From Rhizobium sp. NFR03 (lineage in GTDB: Bacteria > Pseudomonadota > Alphaproteobacteria > Rhizobiales > Rhizobiaceae), in the NCBI RefSeq assembly GCF_900111275.1, contig NZ_FOGR01000002.1, positions 558,001 to 622,000 on the forward strand: a stretch of 64,000 nt of DNA, in the 5' to 3' direction. Shown here piece after piece: positions 8,447 through 18,639 of the stretch (position 1 is its first letter; every line of letters begins with the position of its first letter). The notes below the pieces were generated by a model that did no database searches, was not told where the DNA came from, and worked only from the letters and a program-made list of their open reading frames with translations. Made by a program: the position numbers and the translations under genes.

Positions 8447-10118
8447 CCGGCGACATATCTTCGTTGACAGCGATGGCGATGCCGTCACCGCGCGGATCAT
8501 GCGCGCCGTCCAGTATACCGTCTTCCTTTATGCGAATGATGCCCGCCTGGCCCGCGATCGGGCTCCGAGCGGGCAGGGGCGATAGCAGATGGCCGCGCTC
8601 GGTGAGCGTCTCGAAAACGGCTTCTCCTGCGTCCGCTTCGAGCTTCAGGCTGTCGCGGCTGTCGGAAAAGGTCTTGCCGAGCAGGAAGCGGGGGCCGGCA
8701 AGCACCTGTGCCGGGTCCTCGGCGAAATCGATCAGCCGGGTGAGAAGCATGGCCAGCGTCTGCGGTTGCCCGTCGGCGCCTTGCGTGCCGTAGATCAGTT
8801 CCGGGCGCCCGTTGCGCAGGCCCATGCCGGGATTGAGCGTGTAGAAGGGCCGTTTGCCCGGCGCGAGCACATTCGGGTGACCGGGGTCGAGCGAGAATGC
8901 GGCACCCCGGTTTTGCCAGAGAATGCCGGTGTCGCCGACGACCACGCCGCTTCCCCAGTCGAAATAGGTGCTCTGGAGCACGCTGACGCTGCGCCCCTCG
9001 GCGTCCGTGGCACCGAAGAACACGGTGTCGCCGTTACGAAACACATGCGGCCAGTCCTTCGCCCGGGCGATATCGATGGCCTGTGCCCGTCCGGCGAGAC
9101 GGCGGGGATCAAGAATCTCGTCGATCTGCTGCTCGCTCGCATCGGGATCGGCAAGTCCATGCCGGTCGAGAAAAGCCTGCTTAACCGCCTCGACGCAGAG
9201 ATGCAGATGATCGGCACTCCCGGCCTCAAGCGCGCCAAGGTCGAAATGCGAGAGAATGCCCATGATGGCAAGCGTCGTGACCCCTTGCGTCGGCGGCGGC
9301 GGCGCCAGAAGTTCGACCCCGCGGTAGACGAGGCTTGCCGGTGCCTCCTCCCGCGTTCGCGTTGCCGCGAGATCCGCCGCCGTCAGCGGAGACCCGGCCG
9401 CACGCAATCCGTCAGCAATCGCCTGCGCCAGTGCCCCCTCGTAGAAGGCGCGCGGTCCGTCCGCCGCCAGCCGTTCGAGCGTGCGCGCGAGCTGCGGCTG
9501 GCGAAAGATCGCGCCGACCTCCGGGGCAGCGCCGCCTGGCATGAACACGTTGGCAAAACCCGGCCAGCCCGCTGCCTCCGCCTTGCGGAAGTCGAGCCAG
9601 AAGGCCTGCGACGCCGTTACCGGAAATCCCTCCCGTGCAAAGCCGATAGCGTCGTTCAGCAAGCTGGCGAAGGGCTGCCTTCCAGCCCAATGCTGCGCCG
9701 AATAGGCATGCGCATGCCCCCAGCTATCCACCACGCAGGCGCTGGTCAGGGCCGAGCCCGGACCGCGAAGCGGGATCCCGTCTTCGTCTCCGCTGCGCGC
9801 GGGCAATTGCCGCGCCGCCTGTCCGATGCCGAGAAAGCATGTCCGCCGCCCATCGGGATCGGCAACAATCCAGACGGCATCGCCGCCGAGACCGCAGAAA
9901 TGCGGGTAAAGCACGGCAATGGCAGCACCGGTTGCGATGCAGGCTTCCAGCGCATTGCCACCGTCGCGCAGGACGCGTGCACCCGCCTCGCTCGCCAGTG
10001 CATGAGGACTGGTGACCATCCCGCCGCGCTCCCGCGCGAAACCCTTGGCTGCGTCTCCCTTGGCTGCATAATGCGGGGCTGATGCGCCGGACGTTTCCGT
10101 GGATTGCTGACTGCTCAT
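8439..10118 (-). CDS. Gamma-glutamyltransferase-family Ntn-hydrolase
   Basis: A 559-residue single-chain precursor of the gamma-glutamyltranspeptidase family. The N-terminal part carries the GGNALEACIATGAA and HFCGLGGDAVW regions of the large subunit. The predicted autoprocessing threonine is in NGDTVFFGATDAEGRSVS, the point where the small subunit would begin; canonical GGTs have DTTHF there, so this is a divergent DTVFF variant. There is no obvious signal peptide, unlike periplasmic GGT, which suggests a cytoplasmic acylase or amidohydrolase role. It diverges from the amidohydrolase gene at 10201 (82-bp gap). The substrate is unknown. Confidence 0.85.
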   Translation of the reverse strand: MSSQQSTETSGASAPHYAAKGDAAKGFARERGGMVTSPHALASEAGARVLRDGGNALEACIATGAAIAVLYPHFCGLGGDAVWIVADPDGRRTCFLGIGQAARQLPARSGDEDGIPLRGPGSALTSACVVDSWGHAHAYSAQHWAGRQPFASLLNDAIGFAREGFPVTASQAFWLDFRKAEAAGWPGFANVFMPGGAAPEVGAIFRQPQLARTLERLAADGPRAFYEGALAQAIADGLRAAGSPLTAADLAATRTREEAPASLVYRGVELLAPPPPTQGVTTLAIMGILSHFDLGALEAGSADHLHLCVEAVKQAFLDRHGLADPDASEQQIDEILDPRRLAGRAQAIDIARAKDWPHVFRNGDTVFFGATDAEGRSVSVLQSTYFDWGSGVVVGDTGILWQNRGAAFSLDPGHPNVLAPGKRPFYTLNPGMGLRNGRPELIYGTQGADGQPQTLAMLLTRLIDFAEDPAQVLAGPRFLLGKTFSDSRDSLKLEADAGEAVFETLTERGHLLSPLPARSPIAGQAGIIRIKEDGILDGAHDPRGDGIAIAVNEDMSPAK

Positions 10119-10200
10119 CGGTTCATTGCCATCTTCGGCCTTGCGTTCCCGCGAAAACCCGTTTCAACTTCGCCAACCCCTTGGCGATCGCGAGGCAACA

Positions 10201-11451
10201 ATGACCATCGATTTCGTGATCCGCAATGCTCGCCTGCAGGCGAGAGACGGTATCACCGATATCGCCTTCGAAAACGGCGTGATCGCCGGCATCGCCGATA
10301 GCGCGGCAAGATCCTTCGTCTGCGATGCGCCTGGGCGTGATGCCAAGGGCAATTTCCTCTGCCGCGGGCTCGTCGAAACCCACCTGCATCTCGATAAGGC
10401 CGGCATCATCGGCCGATGCACACTTTGCACCGGCACGCTGGCGGAGGCTGTCGCGGAGACTTCCCGCGCCAAGGCTGCCTTTACTCAGGCTGATGTATAC
10501 GCCCGGGCCGCTGCCGTCGTGGAGCAGGCCATCGTCAATGGAACGAACCGCATCCGCACCTTTGTGGAGATCGATGGACGCGCCGGCTTCCGCTCCTTCG
10601 AGGCGATCAAGCAGGTTCGCATCGACTATCGCGCGCTCATCGACATCGAAATCTGCGCCTTCGCGCAGGAAGGCCTGACCAACGATCCCGGCACGCTGGG
10701 GATGCTCGACGAGGCTCTGCGGTCCGGTGCCGATCTTGTTGGCGGCTGTCCCTATACCGATCCTGATCCGCAAACGCATATCGCCGCCATCTTCGATCTT
10801 GCCGAACGCCACGGCGTGCCCGTCGATTTTCATCTGGATTTCGATCTGGACACCGAAGGGTCCAATTTACCCAAGGTTATCGCGGAGACGCTCGGGCGCG
10901 GCTATCAAGGCAGGGTCTCCATCGGTCATGTCACCAAGCTTTCCGCCATGCCACCGGAGGCATTTTCAAAGGTCGCCCTTAAGATTGCGGAAGCCGGCAT
11001 TGCCGTCACGGTCCTGCCCGCCACCGATCTTTTCCTCACCGGCCGCGCCGCGACCCATCTCGTTCCGCGCGGGGTGACGCCGGCCCACCGTCTCGCAAGC
11101 TTCGGCGTGCTCACGACCATTTCCACCAACAATGTGATGAATCCTTTCACACCCTTTGGCGACCTGTCGCTCCTGCGCATGGCCAATCTTTACGCGAATG
11201 TCGCACAACTCGGTACCGAGCAGGCTCTCGCAGGCGTATTCGATATGATCACGGTCAATGCGGAACGCCTGCTCGGCCTCGATGCCCTGCCGCCGGCCAT
11301 CGGCGATCCCGCCACGCTTGTCCTCCTGTCAGTGCCGTCAGCTGCACAGGCCATAGCTGGCCCCGCGACGGCCACTGCCGCCTGGAAGAACGGCCGCCAG
11401 ACGTTCGAGCGCCCGACACCCCAGCTTTTCCGCCTTGTCCCGACAGCGTAG
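10201..11451 (+). CDS. Cytosine deaminase-like amidohydrolase
   Basis: A 416-residue metal-dependent hydrolase of the amidohydrolase superfamily, cytosine deaminase branch. The metal motif is VETHLHLDK, a second histidine region is VDFHLDFDLD, then IGHVTKL, and the metal aspartate region is STNNVMNPFTPFGD. It would deaminate cytosine or a related N-heterocycle. GAGG about 7 bp upstream supports the ATG at 10201 over upstream in-frame codons. The adjacent nucleoside deaminase in the same direction (42 bp later) suggests a base-salvage or catabolic pair; the exact substrate is not shown by sequence. Confidence 0.85.
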   Translation: MTIDFVIRNARLQARDGITDIAFENGVIAGIADSAARSFVCDAPGRDAKGNFLCRGLVETHLHLDKAGIIGRCTLCTGTLAEAVAETSRAKAAFTQADVYARAAAVVEQAIVNGTNRIRTFVEIDGRAGFRSFEAIKQVRIDYRALIDIEICAFAQEGLTNDPGTLGMLDEALRSGADLVGGCPYTDPDPQTHIAAIFDLAERHGVPVDFHLDFDLDTEGSNLPKVIAETLGRGYQGRVSIGHVTKLSAMPPEAFSKVALKIAEAGIAVTVLPATDLFLTGRAATHLVPRGVTPAHRLASFGVLTTISTNNVMNPFTPFGDLSLLRMANLYANVAQLGTEQALAGVFDMITVNAERLLGLDALPPAIGDPATLVLLSVPSAAQAIAGPATATAAWKNGRQTFERPTPQLFRLVPTA

Positions 11452-11493
11452 ACGTCCGGGAGAAGCACGTCACCGGAGATCAAGGAGACCACC

Positions 11494-11997
11494 ATGAGCG
11501 ACCAGCCACCGGCGAGCCAGCCTTTGACAGAAGCAGAGGCCCGCCTGCTGCGACAAACTTTCGACATCGCACGCCGTGCGCAAACCCATGGCAACATGCC
11601 CTTCGGCGCTCTTCTGACAGGCCCGAATGGGGACATACTAATGGAGATGGAGAACGGCTACTTCCCGGATCTCGACGCGACCGGCCATGCCGAACGCCTT
11701 CTCGCGACCGAAGCCTCAAAGCGCTACCGCGAACCCTTCCTCGCCGAGTGCACTCTCTATTCCTCGGCGGAACCCTGCGCCATGTGCGCCGGCGGCATCT
11801 ACTGGACAGGGATCGGCCGTGTCGTCTACGGCCTCTCCGAACACGCTCTGAAGACCCTCACCGGCGACCACCCCGACAACCCCACCATGAACCTCCCCTG
11901 CCGGACCGTCTTTGCCGCGGGACAGAAAGAGATTGCGGTTCTAGGCCCGTGTCTAGAGGACGAGGCCAGCGACGTGCACAAAGGAGCTTGGGGCTGA
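11494..11997 (+). CDS. Nucleoside/guanine deaminase-type CMP/dCMP deaminase family protein
   Basis: A 167-residue zinc deaminase. The zinc motif is complete: HAERL supplies the His and catalytic Glu, and SSAEPCAMCAGG supplies the two cysteines. The size and the WTGIGRVVYGL region fit the guanine deaminase/tRNA-adenosine deaminase-like branch. A clear AAGGAGACCACC ribosome site precedes the ATG. It follows the cytosine deaminase-like gene by 42 bp, so the pair is probably an operon. Guanine, cytosine and purine analogues are all plausible substrates. Confidence 0.85.
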   Translation: MSDQPPASQPLTEAEARLLRQTFDIARRAQTHGNMPFGALLTGPNGDILMEMENGYFPDLDATGHAERLLATEASKRYREPFLAECTLYSSAEPCAMCAGGIYWTGIGRVVYGLSEHALKTLTGDHPDNPTMNLPCRTVFAAGQKEIAVLGPCLEDEASDVHKGAWG

Positions 11998-12078
11998 GGA
12001 GCCGCACGGTCTCGGCAGCCGAATGAACGAAATCGATGACCCGCCAGAACGCGATACTCATGTCTAACTTGGAGAAAA

Positions 12079-12154
12079 TGGTGCCCGGAGGCGGATTTGA
12101 ACCACCGACACGCGGATTTTCAATCCGCTGCTCTACCAACTGAGCTATCCGGGC
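12079..12154 (-). tRNA. tRNA-Phe (GAA)
   Basis: Read on the - strand it folds as a complete cloverleaf: acceptor GCCCGGA pairs with TCCGGGC, followed by A and an encoded CCA. The D arm contains GCTCAGTTGGTAGAGC. The anticodon stem GCGGA/TCCGC has loop TTGAAAA with anticodon GAA. The T arm is GTCGGTGGTTCAAATC. The 266 bp between it and yacG hold nothing I can call a gene. Confidence 0.97.
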
Positions 12155-12420
12155 ATACCGGCTTCGAAGGTCCTTGAAGACCGTGGGGCTTTGGTTTTCC
12201 CCGGGAAGCGAGCGGGGTTATAACATCTTGTTCGGAGGTGTCCAGCGTCAGATGGCGTTTTTCTGACAGAAAATGCGTTTCTGGATCAAGGTCTTGATAG
12301 AATTCAGCTTCTTCGGCCGTTTCATGGTGGGGAAGAGGCGCCAGCAGGCGCGTGATATCGGCGCGAGGGTCTTGTGGGCGGATCAATCGCGTTGGAATGT
12401 CGAGCGACAGGCATCACGAC

Positions 12421-12708
12421 TTATTCGTCGTCGCGCGTGCCGCTCTGGAGCGTGTCGTCGGGATTGTCCTCGTCCTGCGAGACGGGGATGGCGTAGGCGC
12501 CGGTCAGCCAGCGGCTGAGGTCCAGGTCGCGGCAGCGGTTGGAGCAGAAGGGGTAGTGCTCACGGTGCGACGGGCGGCCGCATTCGGGGCAGGGCACGGT
12601 CTTGCGCAGCGGGGCGACGTTGGACGCGGGCTTGTCCGGTGAAGCTCCGGTATCGTTTGCGGGCTTGGAGCTTCTCGGTGTCTTCGGGGTGTCGTTGTCG
12701 TTGCTCAT
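12421..12708 (-). CDS. yacG: DNA gyrase inhibitor YacG, zinc-binding
   Basis: A 95-residue small protein. The C4 zinc motif is visible as CPECGRP ... YPFCSNRCRDLDL, followed by the family tail SRWLTGAYAIP. The N-terminal 35 residues are low-complexity and polar, longer than in E. coli YacG. In E. coli YacG binds GyrB and inhibits gyrase. The start at 12708 has AAGGATGA a few bases upstream, preferred over an ATG at 12768 inside maf. It lies 4 bp after the maf stop, so maf-yacG are an operon, an arrangement usual in this group. Confidence 0.9.
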   Translation of the reverse strand: MSNDNDTPKTPRSSKPANDTGASPDKPASNVAPLRKTVPCPECGRPSHREHYPFCSNRCRDLDLSRWLTGAYAIPVSQDEDNPDDTLQSGTRDDE

Positions 12709-12712
12709 GGTG

Positions 12713-13333
12713 TCATCCTTCGAGCCAGGCGTCATGCACGTTGAAGCCCTCGCCGGAGAGGAGGGCAACGGTTTCGGTCAGGGGGAGGCCGACGACATTG
12801 GTATAGGAGCCGACGAGTTTTACGACGAAGCTGCCCGCGATGCCCTGAATGGCATAGCCGCCTGCCTTGCCGCGCCACTGGCCCGAGGCGAGGTAGCTCT
12901 CGATGTCGTGCGAGGTGAGGCGGCGAAAACGGACCTTCGTGTCCACGACCTTCTGCCGCACAGAGCCATCCGGGGTGATGAGGCAGATGCCGGTATAGAC
13001 GCGGTGGCTGCGGCCGGAGAGAAGCGTCAATGCCGCCGTGGCCTCGCTGACACTCTCGGGTTTCTGCAGGATACGCCGGCCGACGCTGACGACGGTATCG
13101 GCCGCGAGCAGATAAGCGCCGCGTGCCTCGTCCATACCCTTGAGCACGGCTGCGGCGGCTCGCGCCTTCTCGACGGAAAGCCTCCAGGCAAGCGAACGCG
13201 GATGCTCGGTGCGCCGCGGGGACTCGTCGAGATCCATCGGCATCAATCGTTTGGGTTCGATACCGACCTGAGCGAGAAGTTCGACCCGGCGCGGCGAGCC
13301 GGATGCCAGAATAAGCGTCTGATCGTTTGCCAT
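12713..13333 (-). CDS. maf: Maf-family nucleoside triphosphate pyrophosphatase
   Basis: A 206-residue Maf/YhdE-like house-cleaning pyrophosphatase. The N-terminal loop [14 protein letters not shown] is diagnostic and the ADTVV aspartate is the family catalytic/metal residue; the C-terminal [14 protein letters not shown] is also conserved. It hydrolyses non-canonical or methylated NTPs. I chose the ATG at 13333 (MANDQTL); the frame is open further upstream but the conserved domain starts right here. It is co-oriented with infA upstream and yacG downstream. Confidence 0.92.
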   Translation of the reverse strand: MANDQTLILASGSPRRVELLAQVGIEPKRLMPMDLDESPRRTEHPRSLAWRLSVEKARAAAAVLKGMDEARGAYLLAADTVVSVGRRILQKPESVSEATAALTLLSGRSHRVYTGICLITPDGSVRQKVVDTKVRFRRLTSHDIESYLASGQWRGKAGGYAIQGIAGSFVVKLVGSYTNVVGLPLTETVALLSGEGFNVHDAWLEG

Positions 13334-13592
13334 CGTCTGTCGTTTCCCGGATCTCTCCGCAAGGATCTCGACCGGAACCGGTTTCCAGGAACGAACCCTG
13401 CGGCATGTTTCGTTGCGGAGCAGCGTGGAGGAAGCCCACATAGCTTCAAAACAGTCAGTGCAAGGAAACAGCGCGTCTTCGAGGCCTCACTTCGCCGGAA
13501 GCATGGAAGGCGGGGCGAAAGCACGGTCGTCATCGAACGCCCGCCGATGGCAGCCGTTCCACCGCGATCGGTGCAAGCCGCTGCCGCCCGAC

Positions 13593-13811
13593 TTACTTAA
13601 AGCGGTAGGTGATGCGGCCCTTTGTCAGGTCGTAGGGGGTCATTTCCACGAGCACCTTGTCACCAGCGAGAACGCGAATACGGTTCTTGCGCATGCGGCC
13701 GGCCGTGTGAGCGATGATTTCGTGTTCGTTCTCCAGCTTGACGCGGAACGTCGCATTGGGGAGCAGTTCGGTTACGACGCCCGGGAATTCGAGGACTTCT
13801 TCTTTCGCCAT
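13593..13811 (-). CDS. infA: Translation initiation factor IF-1
   Basis: A 72-residue S1-fold protein that covers essentially the whole family length. It begins [11 protein letters not shown] and has the RNA-binding core [20 protein letters not shown] and ends [11 protein letters not shown]-1 binds the ribosomal A site during initiation. It precedes maf-yacG with a 259-bp gap in which I see no gene, and is followed upstream by a 250-bp gap likely holding its promoter. Confidence 0.98.
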   Translation of the reverse strand: MAKEEVLEFPGVVTELLPNATFRVKLENEHEIIAHTAGRMRKNRIRVLAGDKVLVEMTPYDLTKGRITYRFK

Positions 13812-14061
13812 TGACGATTTGTCTTTCCGAGTTTCATGAAGGCACCAGGCCTCTTTAAAAAATTTGCCGGAAACTACACAATCACCGTCCGTTTGTGAAC
13901 AGCGGCGTTCCGGTTTTCGATCTTTCCGTCAGCAACCGGGGTTCGGCAACGGCAAAACGGCGTCTTTCGACGCTGCAGGCCGGGCACGATGGCTTCGACG
14001 AGGGTCCGTGCGGCCGCCGGAGAACGCTTGTCCTCGCATGCGCGGCTGCGCGTGACCCGCT

Positions 14062-14538
14062 CTATGGCATCTTGCGCGGCGATTGTCCAAGCAAACGATG
14101 CCGGATGAGACTTTCCAGATGGTCGCGGACATCCCGATAGGCCGCGACGATCTGATCGCGCGTGCCGCGGGTGGCGGTCGGGTCCGCGGTCGGCCAGTAT
14201 TCCACATCCACCGCCATGGAGCGCGTCAGCTCCAGCGCCGTGTGGTGCGCTTCCGGGGCAAGGGTGACGATCATGTCGAAATAATCGTCTTCGAGCTGAT
14301 CCAGCGTATGCGGCTCATGGCGGCCGGCGGTCAGGCCCAGCTCGTCCAGCACGACATCGACGAAGGGATCCCGCTCTCCGGTCTTCACGCCGGCCGACGC
14401 GATATACGTGCCGGGCGGCAGTAGCGCCTTCGCCAGCACCTCGGCCATGGGCGAGCGGATGGCATTCATGCCACACATGAACAGCACCGACCGGGGTGGA
14501 CTGGCGCCGTCGTCTCGCGGTTCAAGCCCCGGCGCCAT
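14062..14538 (-). CDS. Low-molecular-weight phosphotyrosine phosphatase/arsenate reductase-like protein
   Basis: A 158-residue protein of the LMW-PTP fold. The P-loop is C22-GMNAI-R28-SPMAE, matching C-x5-R-S with a variant middle, and the catalytic acid candidate is the Asp of TADPTATRG. It lies 3 bp after the UPF0262 gene and downstream of hisD on the same strand, an arrangement I know from rhizobial genomes. Whether it acts on phosphotyrosine or arsenate is not decided by sequence; there is no resistance context here. Confidence 0.8.
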   Translation of the reverse strand: MAPGLEPRDDGASPPRSVLFMCGMNAIRSPMAEVLAKALLPPGTYIASAGVKTGERDPFVDVVLDELGLTAGRHEPHTLDQLEDDYFDMIVTLAPEAHHTALELTRSMAVDVEYWPTADPTATRGTRDQIVAAYRDVRDHLESLIRHRLLGQSPRKMP

Positions 14539-14541
14539 CGT

Positions 14542-15018
14542 CTATCCCCGCCAGTAGAGCACGCAGACGAGGGTGAAGAGCCGGCGCGCCGTATCGAAGT
14601 CGAGCTTGATCTTGCCCGAAAGACGATCCATCAGCGTTTGCGAGCCTTCGTTGTGAATGCCACGCCGCCCCATGTCGATCGCTTCGATCTGGCTCGGCGT
14701 CGAGCTGCGGATCGCCTCGTAATAGCTTTCGCAGATCATGAAGTAATCGCGCACGATCCGGCGGAACGGGGTGAGTGACAGAATATGCGTGATGACGTCG
14801 CCGCCAGCCTCCGTCGTCACCACGAGCACGAGCTTGCTGTCCATCAGCGACAGTTTCAGCCGATAGGGCCCGCCATCGTGACCGAGCGGCTCGAAACTGT
14901 TCTCCTCGATCAGGTCGAAGATTGCGACCGCTCGCTCATGCTCCACATCGGGCGTGGAACGGCCGATCGTCTCGTCCAGCACCACGTCGCACAGCCGATA
15001 GGCGGGCACCTGGCTCAT
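14542..15018 (-). CDS. UPF0262 family protein
   Basis: A 158-residue cytoplasmic protein of unknown function, recognisable by its [19 protein letters not shown] block and [21 protein letters not shown]0262 is confined to alphaproteobacteria and is usually found right after hisD, as here, where the start overlaps the hisD stop by 4 bp. No catalytic motif is evident. Confidence 0.9.
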   Translation of the reverse strand: MSQVPAYRLCDVVLDETIGRSTPDVEHERAVAIFDLIEENSFEPLGHDGGPYRLKLSLMDSKLVLVVTTEAGGDVITHILSLTPFRRIVRDYFMICESYYEAIRSSTPSQIEAIDMGRRGIHNEGSQTLMDRLSGKIKLDFDTARRLFTLVCVLYWRG

Positions 15019-16319
15019 CCCGCCTCTCCGAGATTGAGCCGGATCGCGACGGAGCGCGCATGCGCTTCCAGTCCTTCCGCACGGGCAAGCGCGATGGCCG
15101 CAGGGCCAAGATCGCGCAGTTCGTCCGCGCCAAGCCGCAGGATCGAGGTGCGCTTCATGTAGTCGAGCACGCCGAGGCCGGAGGAGAAGCGCGCAGAGCG
15201 TGCGGTGGGCAGGACGTGATTGGATCCGCCGACATAATCCCCGATGACCTCTGGCGTATAACGCCCGACGAAGATCGCCCCGGCATTGCGGATCTGCGGG
15301 ATCATTGCATCCGCATCGGCCAAAGCCAGCTCCAGGTGTTCGGCCGCAATCCGGTTGGCGAGTTCCGGCGCGGCGGCGAGATCCTCGACGAGGATGATGG
15401 CGCCGAAGTCGCGCCAGCTGCTGCGGGCGGTTTCGGCCCGGGGAAGGGTGGTGAGCTGGCGCTCCACGGCGCGCTCCACGGCATCGGCGAAGTCCACGTC
15501 ATCGGTGATGAGGATCGACTGGGCGCCGGGATCGTGCTCGGCCTGCGCCAGAAGATCGGCGGCAATCCAGTCCGGGTCGTTATCCTTGTCCGCGATCACG
15601 AGCACTTCAGAAGGACCCGCGATCATGTCGATGCCGACGGTGCCGAACACCTGCCGCTTGGCGGCCGCGACATAGGCGTTGCCCGGGCCCATGATCTTGG
15701 CGACCGGCGCGATGGTGTCCGTGCCGTAGGCGAGGGCGGCGATGGCCTGCGCACCGCCGATCCGGTAGATCTCCGAGACGCCGGCCATGCGGGCCGCAGC
15801 CAGCACGGCGGGGTTGATGTTGCCCGCGAGCGCCGGCACCACCATGACCACGCGCGGCACGCCCGCGACCTTGGCCGGCAGTGCATTCATCAGCACGGAG
15901 CTCGGATAGCTCGCGGTTCCCCCGGGAACGTAGAGGCCGACGGCATCGATGGGCGTCCAGCGCGAACCGAGGCCGACGCCCATGGCATCGGTATAGATGT
16001 CGTCCTTCGGCAGCTGGCGGGCATGATGTGCTTCGATGCGCACGGCTGCGACCTTCAGCGCTCCGAGCACCTCTGAGGGCACGGCCTCGATGGCGGCATC
16101 CACCTCTTCGGCACGCACGGTCATGGCCGTCGTGGAGAGGTCGAGCTTGTCCCAGTTCAGCGTATATTCGGCCAGAGCCACATCGCCCCGCTCTCGAACG
16201 TCGGCGATGATCCGGCGCACGGCGAGATCGACATCTTCGGAGACCTCCCGCTTGGTGGTGAGAAAAGCCGCAAAAGCGGCCTCGAAATCGGAAGCGCGAT
16301 GATCGAGGCGAATGGCCAC
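15015..16319 (-). CDS. hisD: Histidinol dehydrogenase
   Basis: A 434-residue zinc enzyme that oxidises L-histidinol to L-histidine in two NAD-dependent steps. The conserved regions [38 protein letters not shown] and the metal-site segment [20 protein letters not shown] are all present at the usual spacing, and the length is typical. It heads an operon with the UPF0262 gene and the phosphatase-like gene. No other his genes are in the window. Confidence 0.97.
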   Translation of the reverse strand: MAIRLDHRASDFEAAFAAFLTTKREVSEDVDLAVRRIIADVRERGDVALAEYTLNWDKLDLSTTAMTVRAEEVDAAIEAVPSEVLGALKVAAVRIEAHHARQLPKDDIYTDAMGVGLGSRWTPIDAVGLYVPGGTASYPSSVLMNALPAKVAGVPRVVMVVPALAGNINPAVLAAARMAGVSEIYRIGGAQAIAALAYGTDTIAPVAKIMGPGNAYVAAAKRQVFGTVGIDMIAGPSEVLVIADKDNDPDWIAADLLAQAEHDPGAQSILITDDVDFADAVERAVERQLTTLPRAETARSSWRDFGAIILVEDLAAAPELANRIAAEHLELALADADAMIPQIRNAGAIFVGRYTPEVIGDYVGGSNHVLPTARSARFSSGLGVLDYMKRTSILRLGADELRDLGPAAIALARAEGLEAHARSVAIRLNLGEAG

Positions 16320-16452
16320 TGGGTCTGGATCCTTCGTGTCGGCGGACGTCGTATGAGATGCGGGCCTATCAAGCGAACTGCGCCCTTCGGCTGGCAGCCG
16401 GATCTGGCCGCTCCCCGTCGGGCGAGGGCCCGCACCGTCTCAGCTCTCGGTG

Positions 16453-16908
16453 TCAGCTTTCCGGATGATAGGGCCTGAAAGCGGTTTCCCACGCCCCGCC
16501 CGTATCCGCAAGCTGTACCTCGATACATTCCACATTCAGTGCGATCGTCGCATCGCCGGCCAGCACCAGTTCCAGCACACCATCCGGACCTTCGCCGGTG
16601 GGCTCGAACCGCAAGGCGAGCAGCGACAGGACGGTATCCGTATCCGTTCGCGAGAAGCCGATGGAGCGCACGGATGTGACCCGGTGAAAACCAATGACGG
16701 CGCGACGGCGCTCGTTGGTCTTCTTCGCGCCTGCGCCCGTTTTCCCGCCAACCGTCTTTTCCCAGACGAACCGGTTTACGACGAGAGCAAAGCTGCCGGT
16801 TCGGGACGCATAGGAGATGCCCTCGACCTTGAAGACCGCATCCTGCACATGGGCGGAGATAATCTCGAGGTCCTGCGCGTCGAGCGCCATGAGCTTCAAT
16901 GTGTCCAT
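16453..16908 (-). CDS. DUF2948 family protein
   Basis: A 151-residue protein of unknown function; I recognise the family by the start MDTLKLMALDAQDLEIISAH and the central FHRVTSVRSIGF. The protein is small, soluble and has no enzyme motif. I chose the ATG at 16908, where the conserved part begins; the frame continues upstream to 17019 with proline/arginine-rich low-quality sequence. It sits between murA and hisD on the same strand, a conserved rhizobial neighbourhood. Confidence 0.8.
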   Translation of the reverse strand: MDTLKLMALDAQDLEIISAHVQDAVFKVEGISYASRTGSFALVVNRFVWEKTVGGKTGAGAKKTNERRRAVIGFHRVTSVRSIGFSRTDTDTVLSLLALRFEPTGEGPDGVLELVLAGDATIALNVECIEVQLADTGGAWETAFRPYHPES

Positions 16909-17040
16909 GCGATCCTGCCTGTGATCCAGCCTGCGGTCCTGCCTGTCAGGCCGTCGGGTTCCGTGGTCTGCAGCAGAGATAGGTCGCGGCCCGCTCTTGC
17001 GCAACGTGTCATCGCGCAACGGGCCACGACCCGGACGACA

Positions 17041-18333
17041 TCAGTCGGTGACGCGCTCGACGATGGCGCCGCAGCGGGTCAGTTTCTCTTCGAGGCGCTC
17101 GAAACCGCGATCCAGGTGGTAGACGCGCGACACCATCGTATCGCCTTCGGCCACAAGGCCTGCAATGACGAGCGACACGGAGGCGCGAAGGTCGGTGGCC
17201 ATGACCGGCGCACCCTTGAGGCGCGGTACGCCTTCGATCTTCGCCGTCTGACCCGACAGGGTGATGCGCGCGCCGAGGCGGGCGAGTTCCTGCACATGCA
17301 TGAAGCGGTTCTCGAAGATCGTCTCGGTGATGTGCGACACCCCGCTGGAGCGGGTCATCAGGCCCATGAACTGCGCCTGCAGGTCCGTCGGGAAGCCGGG
17401 GAAGGGGTCTGTGACCACATCAACAGGCTTGATGCCGCCGCCGTTGCGATAGACCCTGATCCCGGTTTCCGTTGGTGTGATCTCCGCGCCCGCGCGGCGG
17501 ATGGCTTCCAGCGCCGTATCGAGCAGGCTCGCATCGGTCCCTTCGAGAATGACGTCACCGCCGGTCATGGCCACGGCCATTGCGTAGGTTCCGGTTTCGA
17601 TACGGTCGGGAAGGACCCGGTGGCGCGCGCCCGAAAGGGACGTGACGCCTTCGATGGTGATGGTCGAGGTGCCGGCGCCCGTAATCTTTGCGCCCATGGC
17701 GTTGAGGCAATTCGCCAGATCGACCACTTCCGGCTCGCGCGCGGCATTGCCGATCGTCGTCGTGCCGTTGGCGAGCGTTGCCGCCATCATCATGACATGC
17801 GTCGCGCCGACGGAGACTTTCGGGAAAACGTAGCGCGCGCCGATGAGCCCGCCCGTGGGCGCCGTCGCATTGATGTAGCCGCTGTCGATCTCGATGTTTG
17901 CGCCAAGCGCTGCGAGGCCTTCGATGAACAGGTCGACCGGCCGCGTACCGATGGCGCAGCCGCCCGGCAGCGACACACGGGCCTTGCCTTCGCGCGCCAG
18001 AAGCGGGCCGATGACCCAGAAGCTCGCCCGCATCTTGGAGACGAGCTCATAAGGCGCCGTGGTGTCGACGATGTTGCGGCAGGTGAAGTGGATCGTGCGG
18101 GCATAGCTTTCGCCCTGCCGCTCGCGTCGGCCGTTAACGGAGATATCGGCGCCGTGATTGCCCAGAATGCGGATCAGTTGCTCGACATCGGCCAGATGCG
18201 GCACGTTCTCCAGCGTCAGCGTATCGTCCGTGAGGAGCGATGCGATCATCAGCGGCAAGGCGGCATTCTTGGCGCCGGAAATCGGGATGATCCCGTGAAG
18301 CTCGTTGCCACCGGTAATTCTGATGCGATCCAT
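17041..18333 (-). CDS. murA: UDP-N-acetylglucosamine 1-carboxyvinyltransferase
   Basis: A 430-residue enzyme catalysing the first committed step of peptidoglycan synthesis: enolpyruvyl transfer to UDP-GlcNAc. It starts [14 protein letters not shown] and has the [11 protein letters not shown] active-site loop; the catalytic cysteine that fosfomycin alkylates is C126 in [14 protein letters not shown]. The length and both alpha/beta halves are normal. It is followed on the same strand by the DUF2948 gene after 132 bp. Confidence 0.98.
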   Translation of the reverse strand: MDRIRITGGNELHGIIPISGAKNAALPLMIASLLTDDTLTLENVPHLADVEQLIRILGNHGADISVNGRRERQGESYARTIHFTCRNIVDTTAPYELVSKMRASFWVIGPLLAREGKARVSLPGGCAIGTRPVDLFIEGLAALGANIEIDSGYINATAPTGGLIGARYVFPKVSVGATHVMMMAATLANGTTTIGNAAREPEVVDLANCLNAMGAKITGAGTSTITIEGVTSLSGARHRVLPDRIETGTYAMAVAMTGGDVILEGTDASLLDTALEAIRRAGAEITPTETGIRVYRNGGGIKPVDVVTDPFPGFPTDLQAQFMGLMTRSSGVSHITETIFENRFMHVQELARLGARITLSGQTAKIEGVPRLKGAPVMATDLRASVSLVIAGLVAEGDTMVSRVYHLDRGFERLEEKLTRCGAIVERVTD

Positions 18334-18528
18334 GATCGGTCCTCGTCAGGGCGATAAAGCCCCTGAATGATAGATGTGCCGTTCGTCGGCAGGAAAGACG
18401 GCTTCCATAAAGCAAGCCAAGACAAATGAGAAGCGACCCGCAGGCACGGGGGCGCAAGCGGGTGTATGGGCGATGCTGCAGCCTGGGAAAGGATGCAGAA
18501 CGTCTTTAAATGAAGGATTCGTCCGGAT

Positions 18529-18639
18529 TTACGGCAGGATGCCGGTCTTCTCGACAATCGCAATGGCTTCGCCGGGGTTCTGACGCTCGATCTTCGCTCT
18601 TGGCGTGATTCGGCATCCCGGGCGCATTGCCGTTCGCGT
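18529..18639 (-). other. In-frame open segment after the UAG of the upstream small gene
   Basis: Directly after the TAG stop of the 66-residue gene the same frame stays open for 36 codons, to a TAA at 18529-18531. An internal ATG at 18627 would give a 32-residue peptide ending in GEAIAIVEKTGILP, whose codon choice looks like coding sequence of this genome. No good Shine-Dalgarno precedes that ATG. It may be a small ORF, a remnant, or a readthrough extension. The rest of the 306-bp gap between murA and this small gene shows nothing else. Confidence 0.3.

Noticed and set aside
8589-10082. A 497-codon + strand frame opposite the GGT-family gene
   Set aside because: Shadow; Arg/Gly/Ala-rich without family features, and it would collide with the real gene.
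12120-12386. An 88-codon - strand frame leading into tRNA-Phe
   Set aside because: It runs into the tRNA itself; no conserved protein features.
16450-18357. A 635-codon + strand frame opposite murA and the DUF2948 gene
   Set aside because: Shadow of clear genes; no motif.
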